Assembly: GCA_033060915.1 (NCBI GenBank)
Contig: CM065381.1
Span: 7,415,501-7,479,500, forward strand
DNA from: Euryodendron excelsum
Lineage: Eukaryota; Streptophyta; Magnoliopsida; Ericales; Pentaphylacaceae
Reading direction: 5' to 3'
Length of the DNA stretch: 64,000 bases
The position numbers were made by a program, and so were the translations under genes. Position 1 is the first letter of the stretch. Each line of letters starts with the position of its first letter. Under the pieces are notes generated by a model. That model was not told the origin of the DNA. It saw nothing but the letters and a program-made list of their open reading frames with translations, and searched no databases. Positions 47,346-59,110 of this stretch are shown piece after piece.

Positions 47346-48602
47346 TTACATGTGAGATATGAAAGAGATGGCCAGGGGCAAGAGAACCGCCGAGAGTGAG
47401 GCGTTGGCCACCAGAGAGGGAGCCGACGATGATTTTAATCCGATGGGAATGACCACCTTCTGCCCTAAATTGCAGTGTGAACCGACGGTGCAAATGAAAT
47501 AGCGAGTATTGTTGGTGGTATTGATGGTTACTGGGCTGGTTGATTGAACTGAGCCGATAGAGTCCGAGGTCCTGCAGTTGAGAAAATCAGCCATGGATAC
47601 TTCGGCCACATCGTGTGTACCAGTCCAGTTGAATGCTGCAGAAACAGTGGAGAAGAACATATATTAGTATGGATCCTATTAACAGAAAAAACTACTGGAT
47701 ATATACAGTCAGTGGCGGATTTAAGATTTACGGGAGTCATGGTAATTTTTAAAATTTTATAGGAGCAATGGTAAATTTTTTGAAATTTTAGAAAGGCCAA
47801 TACTTATATTTTAGAGAGGGGCTGTCCCCCGTCCACACGTCTCTGTTTGCCACCATACAATAAAGACAGATGCAATAGTAAGATTACTTTATTGTGATTT
47901 GAGCATCACAGACAAAATATGAAAATAGAGTAAAGGTTGTAAAAATTTGATCTCTACACCATACATTTAGGGGTGGACCCATAAATTTTTTCGAGAGGAG
48001 GCCTGAAAATATTAATTTATTTTTTAAAATTTTGAGGAGTTGAGGTAAAATTTTAAAAATTTTTAAGAACTAATACTCAATTTTTATTCTAAATGCTTAA
48101 AAATTTATAGAATATAGATAAAATCTTAAAAACTCAGGGGGGCAAAACACTAATTTTTGACATAAATATATGAAACTTATAGAACCTAAGCATAATTTCA
48201 AAAATTCAAGGGCCAAAGGCCTTGGCTCACACACAGGCCCACCCATACCTACAATGGCAGGAGTCTCATCTGTACCCGGATGTTTTTGTTTTTATTTTTA
48301 TTTTTATGTATATTTGGCAGTAGTTGAATTGGATATGCAAAATCAAACTCTACAAAGTGTCAAGCACTAAATTTCATAGATGATGGAGGCTTGCTAGAGG
48401 ATTTGAGGAATGCTTACTTATGGTGTCTCCGATCTTGAAAATTTTTGTGCCAGCGTGCCCACGTGGCGTTGGTGTCAGAGCAGCCGGGAGGAACTTGCCA
48501 CCCCAAACTGTCTCCGACGGTGTATGTGTCTGCGGTTGCACCACCCGTAAGCATGGCGGCTACAACCATCAAGCACCCAATAAGTCCCAAGCGACTGGCC
48601 AT
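47346..48602 (-). pseudogene. Phytocyanin B, duplicate of A with a +1 frameshift in exon 1
   Basis: Exon 1 is 48602-48418 (185 bp against 181 in A) and exon 2 is 47635-47346, separated by a 782-bp intron. The start MASRLGLIGCLMVVAAMLTG and YTVGDSLGWQVPPG match A. After GCSDTNATWA one extra base (near 48455-48462) shifts the frame so that it reads RWHKNFQ and ends at the intron; skipping that base restores the family pattern KIFKIGDT. Exon 2 is intact, with ligands His (THDVAEV), Cys (YFIC), His (GSHC) and Gln (NLGQKV), plus a GPI-type tail. The four extra bases equal one codon plus the shift. It is either a recent pseudogene or a sequencing error. Confidence 0.8.
47700..47835. other. Degraded transposon-like patch in intron of gene B
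   Basis: It begins CAGTGGCGGATTTAAG, a terminus shared by many plant repeats. Related text occurs near 38500 and 51270. No opposite end was identified. Confidence 0.35.
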
Positions 48603-48721
48603 GTTTTTGTCTGTGTTCTGCAGGTCGTCCCTGATTTTCTTTCTTTCAAAATTTTCCAAAAAAGTTTTGAGAAGTGATGGTAATGGTGATGGCGATGGTG
48701 TTGTTAAGAACTTAAGGTGGG

Positions 48722-48730
48722 TACTTATAG
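48722..48730 (-). promoter_or_regulatory. TATA box of phytocyanin B
   Basis: CTATAAGTA on the minus strand, about 120 bp upstream of the ATG. It is identical to that of gene A. Confidence 0.55.
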
Positions 48731-49567
48731 AAGAGTAAACAACTAGGGTCACCCTAAAATATGGGTGGGTCAGCCTCACCTTTCGGAACCATTCAACAAA
48801 GGTTATTTTCTTATGCATAGATATATATGTATATACAAATGGAGGACCCTAGCACCAACTTTGTTTGTGTCCTGTGCCGCTGACCTTTTAAAAACAGAGA
48901 TCACATGGTGCCATGCAAGAAAGGATTGAAGGTAGAATTAGAATGAGGCTCTCCAAAGGATGATTCAATTTGTTAACTTGAGTACAACAACTCAGGTTGG
49001 AAAATGAATCAATCTATCCGATTTTGGCTCATGTTCGATTCGCAAAAATCTCGTTTGAAAGCGGTTTGTTATGCACATTTGTTAAAGTTTAAATATATTT
49101 TAAAACTTAATTTTTTTAATTCAATTTGATAAGTTCATGTATACTATAAGATTGTATAAAATCCAAACTATTAGAGTTTGAATCAATTAAAGCTCATTTG
49201 AAATCAACTCAAAAAATAAATGAGCAAAAATTAAATATATTTTAAAAGTCACTAAATTTTCAAATCAAGTTTTAGCAATCTACAACTCTACCTGATTTGA
49301 CTGGTTCACCATCATAACAAGTTAAGTAACAAGAACCCAATTGTCAATTGCTCAATAACTTTAATTTTTACCAAAAAAAACCAAAAGGTTCATATCATAC
49401 TCTCCTTTCTTTTATACATACATACATACATATATATATACACATATTAATTCTTGTGTACAAAAATGTAGCACATGGACATGGGTGATTAATTCTTGTG
49501 TTAATGCAAAAGTTAAATGATGTCTGGGAGGGATGCTTGATATTGTACATGATTTCCAAGCACGATG

Positions 49568-49745
49568 TATAATAGAGTAATGTTATATAAACATACCTTT
49601 GTACAAATTTTTATACATAATGATATGACTTTAACTGTTTATAGTTTTTTCATTGCAAATCAAAGCACTTATTGTTTTGGTTCATATTTCAAAAATATAA
49701 CTACTGCATTATTCTGGTGGAGTTAACTGGATAAACATTCCGTAA
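49568..49745. mobile_element. AT-rich MITE, family M1, diverged
   Basis: It begins GAGTAATGTTATATAAAC and ends near GCATTATTCTGGTGGAG. The interior keeps TTTGTACAAATTTTTATACATAATGATATGA. Confidence 0.5.
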
Positions 49746-50384
49746 GAACAGAATTTTCCTGTCTCCTCAATAGAAGAGCTAAGATACCCAGATGTTCGCA
49801 CCAAAAATAAAATTCTTTGCCAAGGACGATAGATATCTACTGTCGAAGTCGATATTGCTGATCTTCAAAGCTTGGAAGACAGCATTAGACAAGATCTAAC
49901 ATTGTATTTGAAAAAAATATAAGAAAATGACAAGTGGCATTATAAGAGATGATTAATTAGAAGTTGGAACAACGTTTGAACTTTTCTTACCATCTGAAAC
50001 ATGTAAAGAAACTTCATATCTTGATCAATAGGTCCATTTCTTGAGAATGTGACGAGGGGTTTAAATATAATTCCTTAAGAATTAATCAAAGATTTGTAGG
50101 AGGCGATCCAGTGCAAACATTTAGGAAATAATAGTCAATTCTAGAAGGAGATTGTGCCGCTCTACGTGGTGGAGTCGCCTCATAGAGCACCGAGTCATAT
50201 TTTTTTATTTTTATTTTTTATATTCTAAGTCAAATTCTCAAAACAATACTATAAGTATTGTACCTGTGGTCGGCAACACAACACTATAAAGTATTTTTAA
50301 TACTGTTAATTTGCCCCTAAATTTATTCAGTCTAATAGTGGAAAAAGAATGGCTCCGTTCAACATATTTATTGAATGAAAATGT

Positions 50385-50565
50385 TATTCTTCCATAATAT
50401 TTGCACAAAATTAATCTGTACAAGAACGTTACAGCAGTGATAGTTTTGTAATTAGAGAGTATTTTGGTGATTTTTTTATATCAAAGTGGAAGGCACACAA
50501 CTTAACTCTAACATTTTGTACACTTTTTCTTTATAGTTTTTTCTATGAGTATATCATTATCCTTT
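50385..50565. mobile_element. AT-rich MITE, family M1
   Basis: AATGTTATTCTTCCATAATATTTG opens the copy. GTGATAGTTTTGTAATTAGAG and a T-rich right arm with ATATCATTATCC follow. Confidence 0.6.
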
Positions 50566-51779
50566 TGTGAAAGGAAACACTACACAAATCTCGTTTCTTA
50601 ATTTATTTTTTTTAACTATTAGACACAAGTAGATGAGTCCGACAACTTTGTGTGTAGGAGTGATATACAAGTACGTGGATCCCACAATGCTGCGTGTAGG
50701 AGTGATATACGAGATTGAAAAATGAAATTATAAATACCATTTTCTGAGTGAAATAACTTGAAACGAGAAGAATGGCGCAAACCTCACCTTCGTTGAGTGA
50801 TATCCATAGTCATAGTTTAGTATAGAAAAACTTCACACTGCATGGCATACTACTTCTTATATATTATAAAATATATGAACAGGTAGCTAGCAAGGAAAGT
50901 TGCTTCTTTCAATTTGTATTTCCTTTCCAAATTATATGAATTGAAGGGCGAAGAAAGCCCTCTTCTTTCATGTAATGGAACTTATGCACCAAGAAAAAAA
51001 AAATGTGCATTTAATAATAGACACATACATTGCTTTTAGATTAAGATCTTGTTTGATATTACAATTAAATGGTTAAAATTAAACTTATAGCGATTTGATA
51101 ATGAAATGCGCTTGACACGCACAATGTTTTTTCCTTTTACCAAAAGTTAAGAGGATATTATTAGAGGAAAAAGGCCAAACAATCTCCAATAACCTAGATT
51201 AGTACTACATGAGATGTGAACGCCATTTTGGAAAACTGGTGCTCCAGCTGCGAATTGGAGGTGACGACAGCAGTGGCGGAGCTTAGAGTGACCATGAGCC
51301 CAGGAGTCGCTAGGCCCGTCCAAGCTTGCCTATTATTTATAGGATATGAAATTTTTTTAGGCCTGACTAATTGAATGGGGGGCTTTGAACAGAAATTTGA
51401 AGCCAAGTCCAGCCCTACTCGAAATATATATAAAATAACATATTTATTGATTTAGATTTTATATTATTTAATAATATTTTTGAAGAAAAAATATTTATAG
51501 GTTAAATGGGCAGTCTTGGTAATTATAGTTTTTATTTTAAGTGAATTTGGGATATAGTTTAGGCCTGATGAGAAACTTTTTTTTTAAGTGTAGACTCGGC
51601 TGGAATCCAGTCTAGCCCAACTAATGTTCACCCTAGGTAGAGTCAAAAAGTTTATGCAATTACAGCTATTAATCACACCTAAAAATTCTCTTTATAATCA
51701 AAGCTAGATTTGATTAAAGGGAACAGCTGTCCCAGGCCTATGCTCGTTCCGCGTAACGGTAGAGTAGGCAAGTGCCTAT

Positions 51780-51960
51780 TTTTGTAAGTATAATACACAA
51801 AAAGAGTATAAGAGTATACATAATGATGTGATTGACTTGTCGGCCTATCATTTAAAAAAGAACTTATTAAGTTATCATTTAATTACAAAATTATTACTAT
51901 TATAATATTTTGATGCAATGTTTTGTGAAAAAATTCTGAATGAATCCCATTTTTCATTTT
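51780..51960. mobile_element. AT-rich MITE, family M1
   Basis: Contains ATACATAATGATGTGATTGACTTGTCGGCCTATCATTT and TTAATTACAAAATTATTACTA, in the same orientation as the copy at 58458. Confidence 0.6.
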
Positions 51961-52181
51961 TGAAATCTTTGAGAGCCAAGTGTTTTTTTGCCAAACCGCA
52001 AGAGAGGTGAAATTAAGCCTACAAAATATTGAATTCCATATGCAATAATAGGATTCCAAACTTAATAAAATTGAACATCACCAAGCATAAGTGTTATTTG
52101 AATACATAGAAAATGATCATGTAACATTGGAAATCAAACCATACACACAAAAAAAAAAATTTGTTTCACACTAGCATTTAA

Positions 52182-53323
52182 TCAAAGAAGAAAAGCTATG
52201 GCAACGGATAAGAATGTGACAAAAGAGAAGCTAGCCGTGGTGCGAGATGGGGCCGAGCTGGCCGGAGGAGGAATGGGTCCGCTGGCTGTAGGAGCATGAT
52301 CAGGCGAGGACGCAGTGGCGGCACTTGACGGAGGTGTGGTGGAGGTGGAAGGCGGCATGGTGGTGCCGGAGGCAGTCACGTTGACAGCAAGCCGTTGAGC
52401 AAAGTGCAATGACTTGGGTAAGTGCATGTGAAGTAATGCTCGCCGGCGGTGGTGATGGTTATCTTTGCCGGACTGGTGGCCGAGACGGTGATGGTGGTGT
52501 TGGTGTCACAGGCCTCGTATGCTGCCTTTGCTACCACTGCCACGTCTTGTGTTCCATTGACAAAGTTGAAAACTGCATAACCATAAACACAAGCAAATTA
52601 GATAGACTTGTTGACATTGGCAACAAAACTTATAACCTATTAATATCAATTTTAATGTAGATTTTTCATTAAAAATAAAATAAAAATTGAATTCAATTAT
52701 TTTCAAATCTTTTAATTGAATAAGTAGTTAATAAAAATTGACTCTTTTCTAATTGATTTATCTTTTATTTTTTATTATCTAAAAATGTACTGCTCTTCTA
52801 ACTCTCCCAATGTATGTGTACACTCTTAATGAATGCTAAAAATTGAGAGAGTTATAAATTTCCACAAGTTTTTCTCCATATTAATTTCAAAATACTCTTG
52901 CCTCATCATTTAAATGAGTACAAAATAAGTACCTAAATTTAAATGGATTGGGTGCAACCTAGGTTATAGAAAATCCTGTTGCTCTATGTACCATAGCAAC
53001 TCACCATTCTGCCAAGTGTACATGTTTTTTTTTGTTTTTTTTATTTAGATACCTTTTGCAGATGGTCATCTGGATAGTGCCCATAATCTAGGGCCAAGGG
53101 GGTTGAAGTGGATTAAGAGCACAATTTTTTAAATCGTGATAACTTGGTATGTTGTCATGTATACAGTATAACATGTTTTATCTAGTCTAAGCAACTGAAA
53201 ATCCTTGTTCAATTTATTTTATGCTTCAATCTTGAAATTTCTTTGGGTTTACTCTAAAGAACTCAATTTCCAATTATTTCAATATTGTAAGCACTGAATC
53301 CCATTTCCTAAAGTTGCCCTCAC

Positions 53324-53356
<33 letters not shown>

Positions 53357-54062
53357 ATAAATCTTACCTAGAGTGTCACCATCAATAAAAGGTCTTATTG
53401 TAAGCCCAAGCAGCATAAGCAACTGCACTACCAGGAGGCACAAGCCACCCCAACCCATCTCCAACCACACACGTCATTGCTGCTCTAGGAGGGGCTGCTA
53501 CTGGAGCCCTAGGCGGCACTGGCGCAGGACTAGCACTAGGACTAGTTGTGCTTGTGACATTGATAGCTAGCTTTTGTCCAAAGGGCATTGCTGGTCCAAT
53601 GTGCATGTGAAATAGTACTCACCAACCGAACTAAGGGTAAAATTGGCCAGTCCAGTGGTTTCAAGCAAAATAGGGTTCCTCGAATTGCATGTATCGAAAG
53701 CTTTCTTCGAAACCCTAGCTACATCTTGCTGTCCAGTTGTGAAGTTGAACACTGAAAAACATTGAACCAAAAAAAATACATATGTATATATATGTTTATA
53801 TATACCCACTTAAACTGTAGTACTAATAATTCATGCATATAATTCAATAATAACCAAAAAAAAAAATGAAATATGTATTACTGAGGATGTCTCCGGCGGT
53901 GAATGTTTGCATGGCAGCCCAGGTGGCGTAAGCAATAGGGCCGCCGGGAGGGACTAGCCACCCCAAGCTGTCTCCGACGACATGTACTTTTTGTGCCACT
54001 GTGGCTTGTAGAAGGGCAGCTGCTAGTGTAGCCATAATGGCTAAAGTGAGTCTTTTGGCCAT
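52182..54062 (-). pseudogene. Two-domain phytocyanin, about 318 aa if unbroken, three single-base indels
   Basis: Exon 1 (54062-53882) encodes the signal peptide and first half of domain 1 (MAKRLTLAIMATLAAALLQA, VVGDSLGWLVPPG). Exon 2 (53751-53368) finishes domain 1, then a Pro/Ala linker, then starts domain 2 without a second signal peptide (CVVGDGLGWLVPPG). Exon 3 (52572-52182) finishes domain 2 and the hydrophobic GPI-type tail. Introns are 130 and 795 bp at the family's standard position in both domains. One base is missing after Gln-Gln-Cys-Pro in domain 1 (near 53593), one T is extra in TTTT near 53388, and one base is missing after His-Cys-Thr in domain 2 (near 52407). Domain 1 has Gln at both His ligand positions (GQQDVARV, DQQC). 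Domain 2 has Gln at the first (GTQDVAVV) but keeps SHC. Copper binding would be weak or absent even if the frame were whole. Confidence 0.82.
53325..53356. repeat. (GA)n microsatellite just inside intron 2 of the two-domain gene
   Basis: GAGAGAGA... of about 30 bp lies 11 bp inside the donor of the second intron. Confidence 0.9.
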
Positions 54063-54116
54063 GTTTTAGTGCTAGCTGAACTTGGGATTCTAGCTATTTG
54101 AAGTGAAGTTTGTCTC

Positions 54117-54124
54117 TATATATA
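54117..54124 (-). promoter_or_regulatory. TATA box of the two-domain phytocyanin
   Basis: TATATATA, 55 bp upstream of the ATG on the minus strand, is well placed for a plant core promoter. Confidence 0.5.
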
Positions 54125-55549
54125 TGGGCTGAGAACTGTATGAAAGGTTGGATATTGAACCTTTTATAGAGCCCTTTTTTGCAATTTAAACAAAATTAAA
54201 GCAAGGCATTTGAGAAATTTTCTCCTTGTTTGTTATGTTTCATTTGTGTCTCTCTTTTATATGGTCAAATTTTCGTTTTCCTGAGAGAGAGAGAGAGCAT
54301 TTTTCAAGCAAGCTACTACCAAGGAATGGTTACAATTGCCCGTGGACTCTATGCATGAAGAAAACTAGAGTTGATTTGCAAGTTTTTTCCCTTTTATTTT
54401 TGCGTGCTCTCTCCGCCTGATCAAGTTTGTTTTTCACTTCTTCACTTTTAAAGGCTTTACTCACCACAAATGAATTTACACAAATTGTGGAAGATAACAG
54501 CAATCTCATAATCAATTGGGTGATCCAACAGTCAATTTACATTGAAGTAAAAGATGATCGAACACGATGATTCCATGAGCTCAACTCAATTAGACCCCTT
54601 TTTCCTTCTAAATTCACGATGAATCCATGAACATGTAGAACATTTTTGTACACTTTTCACTTTTTATGATTCAAGGTTCGAACAACTGTATTATCAATTC
54701 AAATTATGCAGAAACTAAGGAAATATAAAAATTATCAAAAATAGTAAATTGAAATTAAAGTCAAATTTAGATACTAGGTATCTAAATAGACAATTTAAAA
54801 AAAAAATCTAGACAAAATAAAAAACTTCTAAATCAAGTTATTGCTAAAACAAAAAGTTTTCTAAAACGTCAAAAATGTAAATTTCAAAGTTTAAACAACT
54901 AATTTTTTTTAAAAAAAATTCTCGACAAGGTTCATAGCTTATTATGATTCTTGATCTCCAGCATATTTTCAATCAGACCACTAGGTTTCATAACGATATT
55001 GTTTTGCACCATTCTCCTCCTGTCTTATATCTAGCCCATCCTTGACCCAATCAAGATAATTTGTATTTTTTTCCAAAAGTACTTTTTTTTTTATCAGCTC
55101 ATGCCTTGACTAATTCTCTCCTCGGTTCTATTAAAGACAAATTATCCACGTCAAAACTAAAGTATTCACAAGAGATAAATCACTTGCGATCTAGCCACAA
55201 AAATTGAACCTAGGTTGCCCAAAGTGGTAAGCATGCCCACTTGACCAACTAAGACAATCTTCGGGTTTTTTTTCCGAAAATACTGAAGACTTGATATATT
55301 AGGAGTTTAATTAGGATTACTTAACGTTTTTCATACACTTGGCTTTCTGACTTTATGAACTAGTTAGCACGCAAGCATAAGGTTCACATGCCACCTTCCC
55401 AAATTGATAATTAACTGATGATGTTTCCATAATGCGCGCTATAAATTGTAATGAATTTGTATGTGTATATATATATTCATTATTTGAAGTAGGTGCTTAG
55501 ACGAAGGATTTGGAATAATTTGGTCAGAATAATCTGCTAAGGAAGACTT
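54125..55549. other. Intergenic sequence, no gene
   Basis: AT-rich DNA with a short GAGAGAGA run near 54283. No frame with recognisable domains. Confidence 0.5.
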
Positions 55550-55772
55550 GGGACCCATTTGGTATAGTTTTTTTTTTTTAATTTTTGTAGTTTTGCTTTT
55601 TTTGTTTATAACAAAAAAGTTAAATTTTTTTTAGTTTTTTACTTTTATAAGCTAAAGTTAAGCAAAAATTTAAAAGCAAAAATCAAAAAGTAAAAAGATC
55701 AAAAAAAATTAATTTTTTTACTTATAAGCTAAAAAAAGTTAGGCCGAAAAGTTCTACTAAACGGCGCCTCAG
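55550..55772. mobile_element. hAT-like MITE, about 223 bp
   Basis: Left TGGGACCCATTTGGTATAGTT and right AAGTTCTACTAAACGGCGCC are imperfect inverted repeats. The T-rich left arm and A-rich right arm form a long hairpin. No clean target duplication. The terminus resembles that of the element at 12645. Confidence 0.65.
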
Positions 55773-55920
55773 GTTCAAATAAGGCTTGTATATTGTTGGA
55801 TTTTCCTCAGTTTCTAGTGGACATAGTAAAAGATATGGGCATCGGCAGAATGGATGCTGTTCTTGTACCCGGATAATTAACAACGTTTTTCATGGTAGAA
55901 AAAAAGTTTCAAAACTTAAT

Positions 55921-56357
55921 GGGTAATTACAAAAATACCCATTGAATCACCAATTTGTATCAATCAACACCTTATATTAGTAATCTTTTAAGAAAGTAGA
56001 CGGAAAGTTGTCATGTGACTTACACATATTCACAATAATATTATGTTATATCGAAATTAATCTTATCTTATTTTGATAATTGTTTAATAACTGAAATGCC
56101 CCTTGAAATGGTATATATATATAGGCATTTCAATTAGTATTAGACAATTATTACATAAAAAGAATGTCAATTTATAGATAAAACCATACTTTTGTGAACA
56201 TGTACAAGTCACATAATAATTTTCCATCAACTATTCTAACATATTGTTAATAGAATGTGTTGATGGATACAAATTGGTTCAATGTGTTACATTTTAGAGC
56301 TTTATGGAGTTTAGTAATACTGAGTCATAATTTGAAAGGTGTTTTTGTAATTAGCCC
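55921..56357. mobile_element. Mutator-like MITE, 437 bp, with perfect 9-bp target duplication
   Basis: Starts GGGTAATTACAAAAATACCC and ends GGTGTTTTTGTAATTAGCCC; the arms pair over a long stretch (CCAATTTGTATC.ATCAACAC, TTATGTGACTT). The 9-bp sequence AAACTTAAT flanks both sides (55912-55920 and 56358-56366) without mismatch. A 9-bp duplication with long inverted repeats is the Mutator pattern. No transposase. Confidence 0.88.
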
Positions 56358-56366
56358 AAACTTAAT

Positions 56367-58457
56367 TTCAATAAGCATGACACCTTTTGAATCTATTATG
56401 CATTTAACATTAACTTATGCAGTCAATTTTCCATGATGCATCTATCTCTCTCTCTCTCGAGTTGCCACTCTTTACTCCTTCCAAACATTTCCGTGAGGAT
56501 AAATTATTTCTGGAAGATGAAGAAACTATCGGCACATCTTTCCTTTGATGTTTTCAAAACAGTGTTCATATGATTCACAATTTCAAGGCTTTTTTTTATA
56601 ATCAAATGGATTAAACATGGAAACGATGAGGTACTTAATTACAAAATCTGAAAGTACGAAGATTGTAGAAAAGTCAGAAAAATGGTGAGTAAGAAAGGAA
56701 GCCTGCAAGCTCAAGCAAGTGAAGTTTGATTAATTACTATTTGGTTTCTTCTATTTTTATAATCCAAATTTCTATCATGATTAAAAATAAATGAACTTAG
56801 TTGACAAAATGGAAATTGAGGAGAATTATGAAACTTGCAAGCTGGTGGGCTTGGTCAACTTAAGAACTCGTAGAATTTCATACAAAGACCCTATCTAAGT
56901 TTTTAATCAACGTTTTCAGTGTCCAGTACCCTACTAATATACTAATTAACTGATTTTTTTTATAATGAATTTTGGTATTTAGGAATAGATCTATGTCAGC
57001 TAAGGTATCTCCGTAATATTAATTAATCTTTGAATAAAAACCATGTCTCTAAATAAGTGTAATCATTTCTCCATTTTGGAGATTAATTAACCCTTAAAAG
57101 GGTTGCCCTATGGTTGGCTTGTCTTCATGTTATGCATGAGCTCTTAAGAGATCCCTCTCTCACACTTCTTTGTAATGACTAGCCATTATTTATGAAATGT
57201 ATGAATTTGGCCCATTTATATCTATATGCATCACGATCCCCATTCGTAAGTGAGGCCTATTTGGGTTGTGTTATAAATTTATATGATTTATATGGACGTG
57301 ACCCTATACAAGTTTGAGAGAGTAGTCAGTCGAATAACTAAACACCCAATAACCCAAAAAAAAAAATAAAAGAAAAGAAAAGAGAATGCTTTATTGGCAG
57401 TATTGTCTTGCGTGTTAGTTTTACAGTTTTTGTGTAGCCAAAATTTAAAAAATAAAAGAAAATTGTTTAGCTCTAGTATTGTCCCCAAAAAGAAAAAAAT
57501 TAATTTGCTCAACCATCATTCACTAAGGTCAACAGAGCTACTCCATCAGCCACAGTATTTTTCATTTTTGGTACATTAGAAGGGATTATATTGAAAAGAG
57601 CCTAAGTTAGAAAAGAGATCAGAAGAAGAGGAAGACCTTTTTAAGAAAGGTCAGGATCCTAACCAACTAAGTTTAGTATCTTAATAAGTAGTCATTTCAA
57701 ACACTATTTGAGCAATAGGATGTCTGGAAAGTCTTCTTTTGCAGAGTAGGAGATATCTCACATGTTGTAAGTCAAGATAGTGGGATGATGTTGAATTATT
57801 ACTCTACGAAGTATATGGTGTAAGTAGTCTACTTAGTCGGCTAATTGCTTCTAGAGCTAGTGACATCGAGATTTCTAGTAACCCTTGAATCTTTCTTTGC
57901 AATATTTAATTATCCAATTTTTTTTTTTTTTTCTGTTTCGCAAGAAGACTTTTAACAGTTTGTGGAACCTTCCTTGCCACTTTCCCAAAAATTCTAGCAG
58001 TGTGAATTTGGTATTATTGTCTCTAATTTCATATTCGTTACAATTTCTTCAACACGAAATGTGACGTGTTGAAAAGTTTGATATGCATTTATTGTTGGGT
58101 CTCCTTCGTAATAGTTTAAATTTTAGGACTAATGGTGCTCTAACAAGATTATGACATTTTATAAATATATACTATCTTCCACTTCGACGTTTTCAATTAC
58201 GTACCATGAAGAAAAATGAAGTTGAAAAAAACTAGCATGATAGATGATAGTTAGAAGGATCCATCAACAATTTAGCACACCTCTCTCTCTCTCTCTCTCT
58301 CTCTCCATTTTTTCCTATTTATTTCGTCTTATTGCAGGCGGGGCTCAGTTAATTACTATCTCAGTCATCATTTCTACTTAATGAAGGCTTCATTCTATTT
58401 AATGAATTTCACTTAGTTAACCGAGAGAAATAAAACTAGCTACTTTGTCTCTATAAT
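56367..58457. other. Intergenic sequence, no gene
   Basis: AT-rich, with CT microsatellites at about 56442-56458 and 58282-58305. I see no supported feature. Confidence 0.5.
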
Positions 58458-58640
58458 TAGATGGTAATGCTATACAACTAGAATATATAATCAGAAAATA
58501 TAACCAGAATGATGTGATTGAGTTGTGGGCCTATCACTTTAAAACAAAGAACCTACCAAAATGCATTTTAATTACAAAATTGCCACTACCACATCATTCT
58601 GGTTCAAAATTCTGTACAAAAATTATGAAAGAATCGCATT
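58458..58640. mobile_element. AT-rich MITE, family M1, well-preserved copy
   Basis: Left arm GGTAATGCTATACAACTAGAATATATAATC, then AACCAGAATGATGTG. Right arm CCACATCATTCTGGTTCAAAATTCTGTACAAAAATTATGAAAGAATCGCATTTT. The interior GGGCCTATCACTTTAAAACAAAGAACC matches the complement of the 39785 copy, so the two lie in opposite orientation. Confidence 0.75.
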
Positions 58641-58924
58641 TTCCTAATTAGATTGGTTTAAGTTTGGGGATTTTGGCTCTACACAGGATCTCTAACTCCT
58701 AATGGATAGTGATATTAAAAAAAAAATTCCTAATGTATAGCTTTTTAATTGCAATAAGTAAATAATCATAGCCCTTTGATAATGATCTCTCATGCTCTAG
58801 ATACATGTATAAGTGGTATCAGCTCAAGAAAAACTAGGCTGCTGCTACACATGAAGTTTATAAAGCAAATTTTCTTTTCTCTTCTTTTCTTTCCTTTTCT
58901 CTCTTACCTGTTCCAATGTTTGGA

Positions 58925-59110
58925 AAATGTTATTCTTACGAAAAAAAAATTCATACAAAATTTGCATACAAAATAATATGGCAATGAAAATTTTGTAATT
59001 AAAAGTCATTATGATTGGTGTTTTGTTTTAAAGTAAAATGCTCTCACTCAGATATATTATTTCGTATAGATATTTTGTATGAATTTTTTTGTCTATATAG
59101 CATTATCTAT
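58925..59110. mobile_element. AT-rich MITE, family M1
   Basis: Left AAAATGTTATTCTTACG...TTCATACAAAATTTG and right TATTTTGTATGAA...TATATAGCATTATC are inverted. The interior keeps TTTTGTAATTAAAAGTCATTATGATTGGTGTTTTGTTTTAAA. Confidence 0.72.

Larger units (their letters stand above)
48731..52181. other. Region between phytocyanin B and the two-domain gene, no gene
   Basis: Homologous to the left unit up to about 49440, with another shared patch at 49995-50200. It holds three M1 MITE copies and a CAGTGGCGGAGCTTAG-type patch (51270-51620) that looks like old transposon debris. Confidence 0.5.
47140..52400. repeat. Right unit of the phytocyanin tandem duplication
   Basis: It carries, in order, gene B with flanks (47145-49440), the patch at 49995-50200 and the intact-length exon 3 at 52182. 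It matches the left unit in order and orientation and continues into the full two-domain gene. Confidence 0.75.

Noticed and set aside
53382..53606. A separate small gene starting at the internal Met near 53606
   Set aside because: It lies inside exon 2 of the two-domain phytocyanin, begins at the site of the frameshift and ends at the next one; it is the middle section of that gene.
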